Source: Peptidiphaga gingivicola (GTDB taxonomy: Bacteria > Actinomycetota > Actinomycetes > Actinomycetales > Actinomycetaceae). From it: DNA of 64,000 bases. The stretch is taken from positions 930,001 to 994,000 of the forward strand of contig NZ_LVZK01000001.1 of assembly GCF_001652275.1 (NCBI RefSeq). The letters run 5' to 3'. The notes under the pieces were generated by a model, which made no database searches, was not told the origin of the DNA, and saw only the letters and a program-made list of their open reading frames with translations. The translations under genes were made by a program, and so were the position numbers. Below are positions 8,634 through 16,805 of the stretch, piece by piece; within the stretch, counting starts at the first letter, position 1; each line of letters starts with the position of its first letter.

Positions 8634-9266
8634 TTAACGAACGACCACAACCCGCATGGGCATCGTTGAGCCATAACCGATAACCAGGCTAATGGTGTTT
8701 TGAGGCACAGCAACGTACAACACTGACGTGTGAGAGGAATCACTAACAAAGGGTGTTGATTCATTCTTTGGCCCCACTCCGACGATCGTTGCTTTATCCA
8801 CGATTTTCACTGCTTCGCGATCCTTGCTGTACTCTCCGGGTGGTGCGTAGAGGGCGACGGCGCGCCCCGGAGTGAGGAGCTTGTCGGCTCCGCCGACATC
8901 AGCGATCACAGGGGCGATTTCGGTTCCTTCGGGGGCAGAAGCGAGAAAGTCGTCCGAAAGGGTCATCTTTCGCGTCACGGGTGCGCCCTTGGGCACGGAG
9001 GTTATGAGGACTCGTTCGTTGAGGTCTTCGAGGGAGTGGGTCAATCCTTCGGGAGCGAGCTCGGCGGACACTTCTGCAACCGTGAGATTCGACGAGCCGA
9101 GAGCGGTTCCCGGCGTCAAGTCTTTCTTCGCCACGACGATGCTGACCGTCGCAGGGGCCAGCCCCCGTATCGTCGAGAGGATCGCTGCCAGCGAGGTCAG
9201 GACCGCGACAGCCAGTAGCATGTGCCGCAGTTTCCAAAGGGTCGCACGAATTCGGGAAAGGTTCAT
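8634..9266 (-). CDS. SAF-domain protein, membrane-anchored (CpaB/RcpC-like)
   Basis: The product has 210 residues. One transmembrane segment lies at about residues 14-34 (MLLAVAVLTSLAAILSTI). It is followed by an SAF-fold domain beginning VSIVVAKKDLTPGTALGSSN, with the conserved VPKGAPVTRKM stretch. Such proteins are related to CpaB/FlgA-type pilus or flagellar assembly chaperones, but in Actinomycetota they often sit alone beside mscL and FmdB-type genes, as here. No pilus genes are visible. The gene is 80 bases upstream of mscL and 94 bases downstream of the FmdB-type gene. Confidence 0.8.
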   Translation of the reverse strand: MNLSRIRATLWKLRHMLLAVAVLTSLAAILSTIRGLAPATVSIVVAKKDLTPGTALGSSNLTVAEVSAELAPEGLTHSLEDLNERVLITSVPKGAPVTRKMTLSDDFLASAPEGTEIAPVIADVGGADKLLTPGRAVALYAPPGEYSKDREAVKIVDKATIVGVGPKNESTPFVSDSSHTSVLYVAVPQNTISLVIGYGSTMPMRVVVVR

Positions 9267-9360
9267 GCCGTCAGGCTACGGCGATGTACGCCGTCGTCGT
9301 TCCCGGAAGAGGCGCGCCTGTGGACGAGGAATACGTCCGTACAAGCTGTGGGCCCGAATT

Positions 9361-9861
9361 CTACGCAGGCGAGCCGACTTTCTTGGAGGAGGAGCTTCCC
9401 GCGCCGCGCTTGCCAGAGGCCGGGCCTGCTTCGTGACGCTTCGATGCAGAGACGCTTGTCGAAGTGGAGGCGCCCGTCAATGCGGGGGCTTCCGCCGAAC
9501 CGGCTGCTCGACTGGAGTCTGCACTCCCGCTTTGTGAGCCCGTCTCTCGTGAATGCGCGTTCGCGTTCCCCGAATGTGGGTCCGCATTCCCGTTTTCGGA
9601 GCTCGCCCCCTCCCCGGACCCCGATCCGGCCGAATCAGAAGCTTCGCGCCCTTCCGAATTCTTCGAGTGGAGCGTGCTAGAGGAGGACCGCGCATCGTTG
9701 TGATAGAAGCCCGAGCCCTTGAAGACGATGCCGACCGAGTTGAAGAGCTTGCGGAGCGAGCCGCCGCACGCTTCGCAGACCTTCAAAGGCTCGTCCGAAA
9801 ACGACTGGCGAACGTCGAACTCGCTGCCGCACTCGGTGCAGCGATACGAATAGGTGGGCAC
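9361..9861 (-). CDS. FmdB-type zinc-ribbon protein with Ser-rich tail (Ruc-like)
   Basis: The product has 166 residues. The N-terminal 40 residues are a classic FmdB zinc ribbon with C8-x2-C11 and C29-x2-C32 (MPTYSYRCTECGSEFDV; VCEACGG). The remaining 100 or so residues are disordered and rich in Ser, Gly, Ala and Asn. In mycobacteria the gene in the equivalent position (Rv0991c) encodes Ruc, a redox-switched chaperone with this same layout, so that role is plausible but not shown here. The tail is longer and more repetitive than I would expect. Confidence 0.85.
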   Translation of the reverse strand: MPTYSYRCTECGSEFDVRQSFSDEPLKVCEACGGSLRKLFNSVGIVFKGSGFYHNDARSSSSTLHSKNSEGREASDSAGSGSGEGASSENGNADPHSGNANAHSRETGSQSGSADSSRAAGSAEAPALTGASTSTSVSASKRHEAGPASGKRGAGSSSSKKVGSPA

Positions 9862-10273
9862 GAAGCGCCTCCTGCTAGAGCGAACTTTATCCGAGGTTCA
9901 AGATTACTCCGCGGCACCATGGCGCGCCACGCGTTTCGCTTCAGGGGAAGGCGCACGGTTCGCTTGATGAAAAAGGGGGCGTCAACCGGAGGCACAGCTC
10001 GCGTCGGACAAACAGGGGCGTCGGCCTCCCAATGGAGAGCCGACGCCCCTGCGACGTTATGAGTCTCGCGCGTTGCGAGTTATTTCCACGTGATTTCTTA
10101 AGTTTGTTCTCGATTGGCTATGCGTATGCGTGTACATCTATGTGAAACCCGCTCACGTTTGCGTCATTCAGAGCTCTGGGCCGCTTCGAAGGGCGTTGGT
10201 CCGCCTCGAAAGGCGTCGCAGCCTCGATCAGTGCGTGAAACGACGTCGGCAAAGCGGCGCAGACGACGCGGGC
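9862..10273. other. Intergenic region with one strong hairpin
   Basis: About 410 bases lie between the cyclo-ligase and the FmdB-type gene. Apart from the hairpin at 10014-10050 I see no gene or RNA that I can support. Confidence 0.5.
10014..10050 (-). terminator. Terminator hairpin downstream of the cyclo-ligase gene
   Basis: The 12-base arms AGGGGCGTCGGC and GCCGACGCCCCT pair perfectly, with an inner CTCC/GGAG. On the minus strand the stem is followed by TGTTTGT, so it suits genes read right to left. Confidence 0.7.
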
Positions 10274-10891
10274 TTACTCTGTCGACGTCCAATACTCGGG
10301 CAGCACCACAAAGGGTATCCGCATGTCCATCTCGTCCTGCGGAAGTTCCATATCGACCACCTCGTCGGGGTAGACCATCGCGCCGACCCTGGCATCGCCC
10401 TTAATCTGCTTGAGGATGCGGTCGTACCAACCGCCTCCCTGGCCCAAGCGCGTCCCTCCGCGGCCTATGAGAAGGGCGGGGACGAGCAGGGCGTCGACCT
10501 GGGAAAGGACCTCCGGGCCAAGCGCTTCGCCGCTGGGTTCGGGCGGGCGCCCCGGGGCGAGGACGTCGAGGTCGTGGGCCCCGGTGTACCAGCCCCAGGC
10601 GCGCGTGAGCCCCGGGCCGAGTTTCGGCAGCAGCAGGCGCTTTCCCGAGGCGGCGATGGCGTCACACAGGGCGAGCGTGGGCGGCTCCTCCTTGATCGAC
10701 ACATAGGCCGCCACGACCTGCGCGTCGCCTAGGAAGTCCAAAGCCGTCTCAACCCATGTGCTGGCGAAGTCCTCGCGTGCCTGCAACGACCTTTTGCTCC
10801 GGTTTTTACGCGCGACCTTGCGGAGTTCCTGTTTGGCGTCCTCGACATCCAGGTCGGCGACGTTCGGAAGAGTCACCGTCTTTGTAATCAT
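10274..10891 (-). CDS. 5-formyltetrahydrofolate cyclo-ligase
   Basis: This enzyme converts 5-formyl-THF to 5,10-methenyl-THF with ATP in cytosolic folate metabolism. The 205-residue product has the family hallmark GTRLGQGGGWYDR near residue 145, plus an N-terminal helix with conserved basic residues (ELRKVARKNR) and the LLLPKL strand. Length and domain fit. In mycobacteria its divergent neighbours are galU, glp/moeA, rimJ and glpR; here only the GlpR-like gene remains across the divergent gap. The ATG at 10891 has only a weak ribosome-binding site. Confidence 0.93.
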   Translation of the reverse strand: MITKTVTLPNVADLDVEDAKQELRKVARKNRSKRSLQAREDFASTWVETALDFLGDAQVVAAYVSIKEEPPTLALCDAIAASGKRLLLPKLGPGLTRAWGWYTGAHDLDVLAPGRPPEPSGEALGPEVLSQVDALLVPALLIGRGGTRLGQGGGWYDRILKQIKGDARVGAMVYPDEVVDMELPQDEMDMRIPFVVLPEYWTSTE

Positions 10892-11102
10892 GGCTCAATT
10901 CTTTCATGACGACCCTGGGAAAAGATAGAGAGATCTTTGGCGAAACAAGACACGTCTGCGCGGCAGAGGGCTGGCGTTGCGAGGCTTGCCAGGCCGACGT
11001 CGCCTCGGTCGGGCACGGAACGACGCCGCAATCGCGCCGTCGCGAGCCTTTACCGACGCTGGAAAAGTCTTTTACGGAAACATGGTGAAATGCCTTGTTG
11101 CC

Positions 11103-11160
11103 TGCCGAGGCGACGCCGCTGCTTGCCGGGGCGACGCCGTTGTTTGCCGGGGCGTCGGCG
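11103..11160. repeat. 21-bp tandem repeat, about 2.7 copies
   Basis: Units start at 11103, 11124 and 11145, each beginning TGCCG[AG]GGCG. The third copy is incomplete. Confidence 0.8.
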
Positions 11161-11439
11161 TCCATGTGGCTGCCCCGCGAACGGATCGAATGTCCCGAAG
11201 TCCGCGGCATCCGGCCGTTTAGATGCGTTGTTCCCGGGCGTTCCGGGCGGCGGAGGCCGGCGGCGGGTGCGACGGGAGTCTCGGCACGCGATTGCCGCAC
11301 TCCGGCGTCGGACGTAAGCGAGAGTTTTGACGTCGTCTGGCGTCGGCGTGGGCTTGCACGAAAAGACGACATCGCGCCGAAACGACTCGGTTGGGAGCAA
11401 ATCGGGAGCGGCGGGCGTCGAAGCCGGCTCGGGCGAGGG

Positions 11440-11464
11440 CCGACGAAAGTCATACTTTCGTCGG
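11440..11464. promoter_or_regulatory. 10+5+10 perfect inverted repeat, probable regulator site
   Basis: CCGACGAAAG and CTTTCGTCGG flank TCATA. The centre AAGTCATACTTT looks like the operators of response-regulator-type HTH proteins. No regulator gene is adjacent. The site lies about 170 bases upstream of the small ORF at 11631 that leads into the GlpR-like gene. Confidence 0.5.
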
Positions 11465-11630
11465 AGTGGCGCGTCGCGTGTCGCGCAACTCTCAGTGCGA
11501 TCTGCGCCGATTGGGCGGATCCTGCGCTTCCGGGCGGTAATCTTAAGCGAACGCGTCCGCGAGGCGCGGAAAACCGCGCGAAAGGGGAGGCGCCTGCCGT
11601 GCGGAACGGGTCCTACTTAAAGGAGTGGTA

Positions 11631-11732
11631 ATGCGATTCCAGAGTTACATGCCACATGGGCATCTACACCCATGGATGGATTTTGGGAACACGCGGCTCC
11701 TCCTCATGGTGCGCGATCCATCCTGCCGTTAG
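11631..11732 (+). CDS. Possible 33-residue leader peptide or small protein
   Basis: An ATG lies five bases after a perfect AAAGGAG, the best ribosome-binding site in this stretch. The frame reads MRFQSYMPHGHLHPWMDF and ends at a TAG ten bases before the GTG of the next gene. The peptide is rich in His, Met and Trp. It could be a leader that couples translation to the downstream membrane protein, or a small protein of its own. I know no homologue. Confidence 0.45.
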   Translation: MRFQSYMPHGHLHPWMDFGNTRLLLMVRDPSCR

Positions 11733-11741
11733 CGTGGTGCC

Positions 11742-13256
11742 GTGGGTTTCGAGGGGTATTTCGTACTGGGCGCAACCGTCTTGTTGATCGCCTTCGTCAT
11801 CCCTGCTCTGTCAAAGCGCAGGGAGATTCTTGCGAACGCACCGCTGGAGGATCGTTACTCCGAGGACCTGAGAATGCTCAAGGTGAGCGACGCACCGGGC
11901 GCCGATCGTCCCAATGACGACGGCCAGCGCGGCTCGGTGTTCTTCAAACGGCCGGAGGTTGACATGGCTGGGGGGCGAGTGACGAAGGATGTGCGTGAGC
12001 TCGCGCGCGACCGCGCCCGCATAAGGGCGCGGATGTCGAAGCGCGCGGCTAACCTTCAACGAGGTTTTTTCGGCGGGGCGCTTGTAGCCGCGCTCGCCGT
12101 TCTTCTCTGGGTAGGGGCGGCCGTCGGCTTTGCATCCCCCTTGTTCGCGGGAATCGCGACGGCGGCCACGCTCGCATACGGCGCCGGCTTCGTCTACATC
12201 TACCGCAAGGCGGCGGAGGCCGACGCCGCCGACCGCGAAGAGCTTGCGGACATCGTCGCCGAGATCGGCCCGCGGCGCGCTCAAGGGCGCAAGGTTGCCG
12301 CCGACGCCGCGCGCAGGTCCGCCAAGAAGAGGGCCGACGTCGAAGCGCGCGCCTCTCTGGCCCAGGCCGCTCGCGGGGCTCGCGTCGAGGTCCGCGAAAG
12401 CGACGGGGCCCGCGCGGCTGCCCGGCGCGCGGCCGCCAGGAAGGCGGCCGCGCAGAAGGCCGCAGCGACCGCCCGGATCGAGGGCGAGCTTCGCCGGCGC
12501 TTTGAGCGTTCGAAGGCGGCATCCCGAATCTCGGATGCGGCCGGTGCGGGCGGCAAAGCGGGCGCAGGCGCATCGGGCAAGAGCGGCGGCTTCGGCGCGT
12601 ATGGCGACGGTCAGTCCGCCGACAGGGCCGCCGGTCGCGTCGGGTCCGACGCCTCGAGCGCTCCCAGAGTCGGCGCACGCAAGGGCGTCGCCTCGAACGC
12701 CGGGCTTCGAGCGGGCTCCGGCACGGGCTTCTCTTCGGCCAGTTCGAAGGGCTCGTCCGCTTCCAATGGCTCGTCCCACGATTCTTATGCAGGGGGCTCC
12801 GCCTCGCGCAGCGCTCGCGGCGGCGCGACCGTGCGCGGGAACATCGGCCCTGCTGCGAGGGGCGCGGGCGGCGTCGTCGGCAATGCTCCCGCCGTCGGCG
12901 ACGCTCCTGCCGGTGCCGGTGTTGGCGCCGGGGCTTCCAGCCGTCGCGCCGAAATGCCTTCCTACACGCTCAAGCCGGGATCGGTCGATCGCAAGGTCGT
13001 CAAGCCGTACACGGCACCCGCCTCGGCGACGGCGCCCGTTCCCTATCGCCCGCAGGTGATCGGCGAGAGGTACGACGTCGCAACCGGCGTGGTCATGCCC
13101 AGTGCTCCTGGCGAGGTGCCGCTGAGCCCGGCCGAGGCGAGGGAAGCGCAGGCGAAGGTCGAGCGCGCGGTCGAGGCCTCGGTGGTCAGCCACTCGTCCG
13201 AGGTTCTGAGCGGGGGCTCGGTGCTGGACGCGCTGCTGGAGCGCCGTCGGGCCTAG
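11742..13256 (+). CDS. GlpR-like membrane protein with Ala-rich disordered region
   Basis: About 504 residues from a GTG. An N-terminal membrane segment (FVLGATVLLIAFVIPAL) is followed by RREILANAPLEDRYSEDLRML. A pair of membrane helices lies at about 107-148. After that comes a long Ala/Arg/Gly/Ser-rich region and a conserved-looking tail (SYTLKPGSVDRKVVKPY ... LDALLERRRA). The N-terminal layout and tail match the membrane receptor called GlpR in Corynebacterium, which with the MoeA-like protein Glp acts at the division site; I base this on memory of the family and on the neighbouring cyclo-ligase. galU, glp and rimJ, which usually separate the two, are missing here. Confidence 0.6.
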   Translation: MGFEGYFVLGATVLLIAFVIPALSKRREILANAPLEDRYSEDLRMLKVSDAPGADRPNDDGQRGSVFFKRPEVDMAGGRVTKDVRELARDRARIRARMSKRAANLQRGFFGGALVAALAVLLWVGAAVGFASPLFAGIATAATLAYGAGFVYIYRKAAEADAADREELADIVAEIGPRRAQGRKVAADAARRSAKKRADVEARASLAQAARGARVEVRESDGARAAARRAAARKAAAQKAAATARIEGELRRRFERSKAASRISDAAGAGGKAGAGASGKSGGFGAYGDGQSADRAAGRVGSDASSAPRVGARKGVASNAGLRAGSGTGFSSASSKGSSASNGSSHDSYAGGSASRSARGGATVRGNIGPAARGAGGVVGNAPAVGDAPAGAGVGAGASSRRAEMPSYTLKPGSVDRKVVKPYTAPASATAPVPYRPQVIGERYDVATGVVMPSAPGEVPLSPAEAREAQAKVERAVEASVVSHSSEVLSGGSVLDALLERRRA

Positions 13257-13615
13257 TCGCCCCGCCAAAGCACAACTCCGTTTGGCAGGGCCGCGTCGTC
13301 GGGGCGCATGCCTTTCCCGACAGGGCCTGTCTGCCCTACCAAAAACGCGCACCTCGATCCCGACAACGCCGTCCGCTCTCTCAAACGCGCACCACGATCC
13401 CAACAGTGCAGTCCGTCCCGCCAAACGCGCATCTCGGTTACTGCGGAGCATGTCCGTGACCAGCCTGTCCATCCCACCAACAAGAACGCATGCTTGCCTC
13501 GTCGAAAGCATCCTGCCGCCTCGTTCGAGTCGCAGGCACCCCCGCGACTGCGACAGACCCAACACTCGCGCGTTGGAACTGAAGCGTCCCTAGGTGCTAA
13601 GCTACTGGAGTCCTA
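13257..13615. other. Intergenic region with a 40-bp repeat
   Basis: No gene seen. The content is a three-copy 40-bp repeat at 13343-13462 and the immediate upstream region of the tRNA gene. Confidence 0.5.
13343..13462. repeat. 40-bp imperfect tandem repeat, three copies
   Basis: The core AAACGCGCA recurs at 13343, 13383 and 13423, exactly 40 bases apart. The first two copies share CGATCCC and GTCCG further along; the third is more diverged. Confidence 0.8.
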
Positions 13616-13691
13616 GGGGCTATGGCGCAGTTGGTAGCGCGTCTCGTTCGCAATGAGAAGGTCAGGGGTTCGAATCCCCTTAGCTCCACCA
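13616..13691 (+). tRNA. tRNA-Ala (anticodon CGC)
   Basis: A complete cloverleaf can be drawn. The acceptor stem is GGGGCTA/TAGCTCC with one G-U pair, the D-arm is GCGC/GCGC, and the anticodon stem TCTCG/TGAGA has the loop TTCGCAA, giving CGC for GCG codons. The T-arm is GGGG-TTCGAAT-CCCC and CCA is encoded. It marks the left edge of the foreign-looking patch. Confidence 0.97.
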
Positions 13692-13736
13692 CAAGCTCCG
13701 TATATGAACCCTCGACCTGAGTAGCAAGGTCAGGGG
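13658..13736. repeat. Short direct repeat of the tRNA 3' part, possible att remnant
   Basis: AAGGTCAGGGG occurs inside the tRNA (13658-13668) and again at 13726-13736, both followed shortly by CGAAT. This could be the trace of an integration site at the tRNA, but 11 bases is short and could be chance. Confidence 0.3.
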
Positions 13737-14096
13737 CCGAATTGTTACTTGAATTGCATCGACGGTACCCGTCCACATTGTGGACGGGCGTTCTTGTTGT
13801 GGGTACTCTGCAGTCTGCCTTCTAGCCGGGTGCTGTGCCGTGCGCTCTTGCTGTTTTAGGGCCGTCCGCGGCTTGGCCAGATGCGTCGTGATGGTTGTCT
13901 GTGCTGTGTGGGGTGGTCGTGACTGGCCGTGCTGTGCCCACCGCTGCCGCTTCGAATGCTGCCGCTGCCGCCTGCTGTGCCGCTCGCTTTAGCTGCTGGC
14001 TAACGAGTGGTTAGCAGGATGCGGAACGGTTGCTCGAGCGCGTGAATGAGCAAATCCTCACCAGCGGTCACCGACGCTTTACTTTCTAAACTATTG
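13692..14096. other. Intergenic region between tRNA and chitinase
   Basis: Base composition changes here from G/C-biased to mixed. It holds a hairpin at 13768-13788 and a weak GCTAAC/GTTAGC hairpin at 13999-14015 downstream of the chitinase. No gene is supported. Confidence 0.5.
13768..13788 (+). terminator. Hairpin downstream of tRNA-Ala
   Basis: CCCGTCCAC and GTGGACGGG pair around an ATT loop, followed by CGTTCTTGTTG. It is plausible as the terminator of the tRNA transcript. Confidence 0.55.
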
Positions 14097-15467
14097 TCAA
14101 CGCCGTGCCACGCGCCGACGGCGCCAAATATACACCGCGCCGCCAATTCCACCCAGCACAATCGGCGCCGCTCCGCCATAATATGGCGGCGGAACATTAT
14201 CACCAGCAGCTGCCAATGCAGCCTCGTGCTGCGGTTGGCTTGGCTGCGACTGTTCGGCCTGTGAGATATGCATGGCCTTCGGCGGCAAGGTGGTATTCTG
14301 CGGATGGTTTGACTGCTGCTGGGTCGATGATGTCGCAGCGCTGCCATGCAGCGTGCGGTCGAGTTGCCGCAGTAACGCATCATTACTCTGTGGGTCGGAG
14401 AGATAACGCCACACAATGATCCCCTGTAGGTTGTGCTGCTGGATATATTCTGCCTTATACTTCATCGACTCCGCATCGTCGTAGCTAATAAACTCACGCC
14501 GCGCGGCATTGTAGAGATAGGGCGCTTTGCTTGCGTTGTCCCAGTAGCGAGTGTAGCCATTCTTGTTAATATACTCTCGCTCGAGCCGGTCATACGTGGT
14601 GTGGTACTCGCCAGCCTTTTGGGTGTCCCCAACGGGCTGGTGCAGCCCATGATTCACCCCAGGAACTGAGGTAAACCGCCGGCTATACCACGCCGCCCCG
14701 ATCATCAATTTGTTTGTTGGCGCGCCGTGAGCTTGGTAGTGCTTCACTGCCGAGTTGGCACTTTGGTCGAGCGGGTCATCAGGTGCGGTATAGAGCCCAG
14801 CATGGTGCCCAGCGTACGTCTTGAACGAGCCAAACCCACGCATGTCATACGTCATAATTGCAATCTGATCAAGATACTGCTGGTACTCAGCAAACTTATT
14901 TTGCTCGGCATACCACTTGGCTGGTGCACCTGTCATCGAGATACTTGGTTTGCGTCCACTGGTGGTCGTTGCCGTGCGCAATTCGCGCAAGAGAGCAATC
15001 AGGTCAGCCTGCTGGCTCCCCTTTGGAAACTCCCAGTCGATATCCACCCCGTCTAACTGATGAGCGTGCAGCGCCTCCTTGACAGAGCTCACAAAGGCAT
15101 GCCGGGTGCTTGCTTTGCGCACCATCGCATCGAACTCACTCCGCGCGGCATCATTGCCGCCACCAATTGAAAGAATAATGGAGATGCGCGGATTAACCGC
15201 GTGAATCCGCTGCAGCGTAGCCGCCTGCTTAAGATGCGGCAATTTGTCAAGTGTTAGACGCCCATCGGCCGCAATGCGCCCAAAATGGACAATGAGCCGA
15301 TCGATCATCTTCAGATGTTCGTCAGTCACTTTTGGGAGATTCTCGTCGCTGACATAGACCGAGATTGTCTTCCGCTCAGCAGCCTGGGCTGGCAGTGGAG
15401 TCACCAGCTGGCATCCGACTGCTATCATTATGACACTGAGCATGTATTTCACAATTGCCGTCCGCAT
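14097..15467 (-). CDS. Secreted GH18 chitinase-like glycosidase with C-terminal anchor
   Basis: The ATG at 15467 follows GGAGG-CGAT, which decides the start. The product has 456 residues. A signal peptide (MRTAIVKYMLSVIMIAVGCQ to about residue 31) precedes a GH18 barrel. The catalytic DxxDxDxE signature DGVDIDWEF is intact near residue 142, as are the substrate-side stretches SIGGG, MTYDMRGF and GAAWYSRRF. After the barrel come a Gln/Ser/Pro-rich linker and a C-terminal hydrophobic segment with an RRRR end, like a wall or membrane anchor but without a clear LPxTG. Likely role: hydrolysis of chitin or related GlcNAc polymers outside the cell. Codons are AT-richer than those of the resident genes, suggesting transfer. 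Confidence 0.9.
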   Translation of the reverse strand: MRTAIVKYMLSVIMIAVGCQLVTPLPAQAAERKTISVYVSDENLPKVTDEHLKMIDRLIVHFGRIAADGRLTLDKLPHLKQAATLQRIHAVNPRISIILSIGGGNDAARSEFDAMVRKASTRHAFVSSVKEALHAHQLDGVDIDWEFPKGSQQADLIALLRELRTATTTSGRKPSISMTGAPAKWYAEQNKFAEYQQYLDQIAIMTYDMRGFGSFKTYAGHHAGLYTAPDDPLDQSANSAVKHYQAHGAPTNKLMIGAAWYSRRFTSVPGVNHGLHQPVGDTQKAGEYHTTYDRLEREYINKNGYTRYWDNASKAPYLYNAARREFISYDDAESMKYKAEYIQQHNLQGIIVWRYLSDPQSNDALLRQLDRTLHGSAATSSTQQQSNHPQNTTLPPKAMHISQAEQSQPSQPQHEAALAAAGDNVPPPYYGGAAPIVLGGIGGAVYIWRRRRVARR

Positions 15468-15667
15468 ATCGCCTCCTTGCTTTTGCTGCCTGCTTCCTTC
15501 TAGCCTATACGGTTTGCCAGAAACGGCAAACCGTTGGCAATTCAGCGCCATGTCGATGCAGTCTCCCAGTCCTACGTCGTCGATCTGGGTGAGGCGGCTG
15601 CATCCCAGGCGAAACCAGTGGTCGTCTCGTTTGCGTTCCACACCCGAGTGCCCGAGGCGGGCACGTC
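15468..15667. other. Upstream region of the chitinase gene
   Basis: Short region upstream of the chitinase start. I see its ribosome-binding site at 15470-15476 but no clear promoter boxes. Confidence 0.4.
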
Positions 15668-15832
15668 GTGCACATCAACATCGACCGGCCGACACGGGGC
15701 TTGGCCGTCGACATGCGTTACGACGAGACGATCTCCCGCCTGCGCCTGATGGATTTCGCCTCCCGTGGGGACGGCGGCCACGTCTTTGGCGACTCTGGCG
15801 CACGCAGCAAGTCTGATAAGGCGCTTGTCTAA
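15668..15832 (+). pseudogene. Possible C-terminal fragment of an unknown protein
   Basis: An open frame gives a protein-like stretch (VHINIDRPTRGLAVDMRY, then ETISRLRLMDFASRGDG) and stops at 15830-15832. There is no ribosome-binding site and the preceding sequence is open only in another frame. It reads like the end of a gene cut off by the chitinase insertion. The family is not recognised. Confidence 0.3.
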
Positions 15833-16305
15833 GGCTCCTTACGCAGATCGCGTCTGGTGCGATGTATGCCTGATTTTCAGCAGCCGCCCATGGTGACCAC
15901 CCCCTTGGCTATTCGGTTCTAGCAGAATACGTAGTCTTGGGATACATGATCTCTGGATTGTGAGAACAGCGCATGAACGTGTAATTCTACTGTATGGTTG
16001 AGGTTGGCGGCAGCTGGTCCTGGTTACTCGTATCGGTGGTGAGATGCTTGCTCGCATTCGGTGAGCTGATGTGTCATAGATTGAGTGGATATGGTCTGAC
16101 CCCGAGGGAACCTGCTGGGCCGTGGCCGTTCGGTCCAATGCACAGTGACGCCGACGGCAATGGCGTTGATCTCTTCGCGGCCTTAGAGAACCGAACCGAT
16201 GTTTCCCTTCCCTATGGCAGGGAATCGCCGAGGAAGGACTTCCAGTGGCCGGAGCCGATGCGGATGCGGTACCGCACATAGGGGAGTGTAGGAAGCGGTG
16301 TGAGG
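15833..16305. other. Intergenic region without a recognised feature
   Basis: About 470 bases of mixed composition. A 95-residue open frame at 15994-16281 lacks a ribosome-binding site and protein-like composition. I see nothing else. Confidence 0.4.
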
Positions 16306-16770
16306 TCAGGAGTCGCTGCGGTCCTTGGTCGATAGCTGCTCCGCCGACTCGTGAATTACCTTGGTGGCATCCTCCAGGAACTCAATGAGCTGATCGACCT
16401 GGCTCTCAGACCATCCCTCCACCAGAGCGGTCAGCTTCTGGTTGGCGGGCAGGAATATCTTGGCAAGACGATCAGCACTTGTGGCGTGAATGGTGAAGGA
16501 ACGCAGGTCCGTCTGGCTGAGGCGACGCTCAACCCAACCATCGCGGGTGAGTCGCCGCAGCACGCTGGCCATGGTTGTGGTTCCCATCCGGGTGCGGCGG
16601 GCCAGAGAGGTGGGGGTCTGTGGGCCGTCGCGGTGCAGGACGTCAAGCACAGCCAGATCGCTGTCGTTGAGGCCTGTTCGTGCCGCAATGGCGCGGTTGC
16701 TGGCGGCGAGTTCGCTGTTCATGGCGCGCAGCGCCCGGATGAGACGCTCATCGTGAATCCGTTTGCTCAA
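16306..16770 (-). CDS. MarR-family transcriptional regulator
   Basis: The TTG start is supported by AGGAGG six bases upstream. The 154-residue product has a MarR winged helix: LNDSDLAVLDVLHRDGPQTP, then SLARRTRMGTTTMASVLRRL as the recognition helix and the basic wing RRLSQTDLRSFT. It lies 35 bases downstream of the oxidoreductase, in the same direction, so the two form an operon. A palindrome upstream of the pair (17864-17879) is the likely operator, implying autoregulation. Confidence 0.88.
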   Translation of the reverse strand: MSKRIHDERLIRALRAMNSELAASNRAIAARTGLNDSDLAVLDVLHRDGPQTPTSLARRTRMGTTTMASVLRRLTRDGWVERRLSQTDLRSFTIHATSADRLAKIFLPANQKLTALVEGWSESQVDQLIEFLEDATKVIHESAEQLSTKDRSDS

Positions 16771-16805
16771 GCGAGCCTCCTGATCGGGGTGAACATGGAT
16801 GAGTG

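Larger units (their letters stand above)
10892..11630. other. Long divergent intergenic region
   Basis: About 740 bases with no gene that I can support; the overlapping frames are Arg-rich and lack ribosome-binding sites. It contains a 21-bp repeat at 11103-11160 and a strong inverted repeat at 11440-11464. Confidence 0.5.

Noticed and set aside
10806-11453. 215-codon minus-strand frame before the cyclo-ligase gene
   Set aside because: It overlaps the start of the cyclo-ligase, crosses a tandem repeat and has no protein-like pattern.
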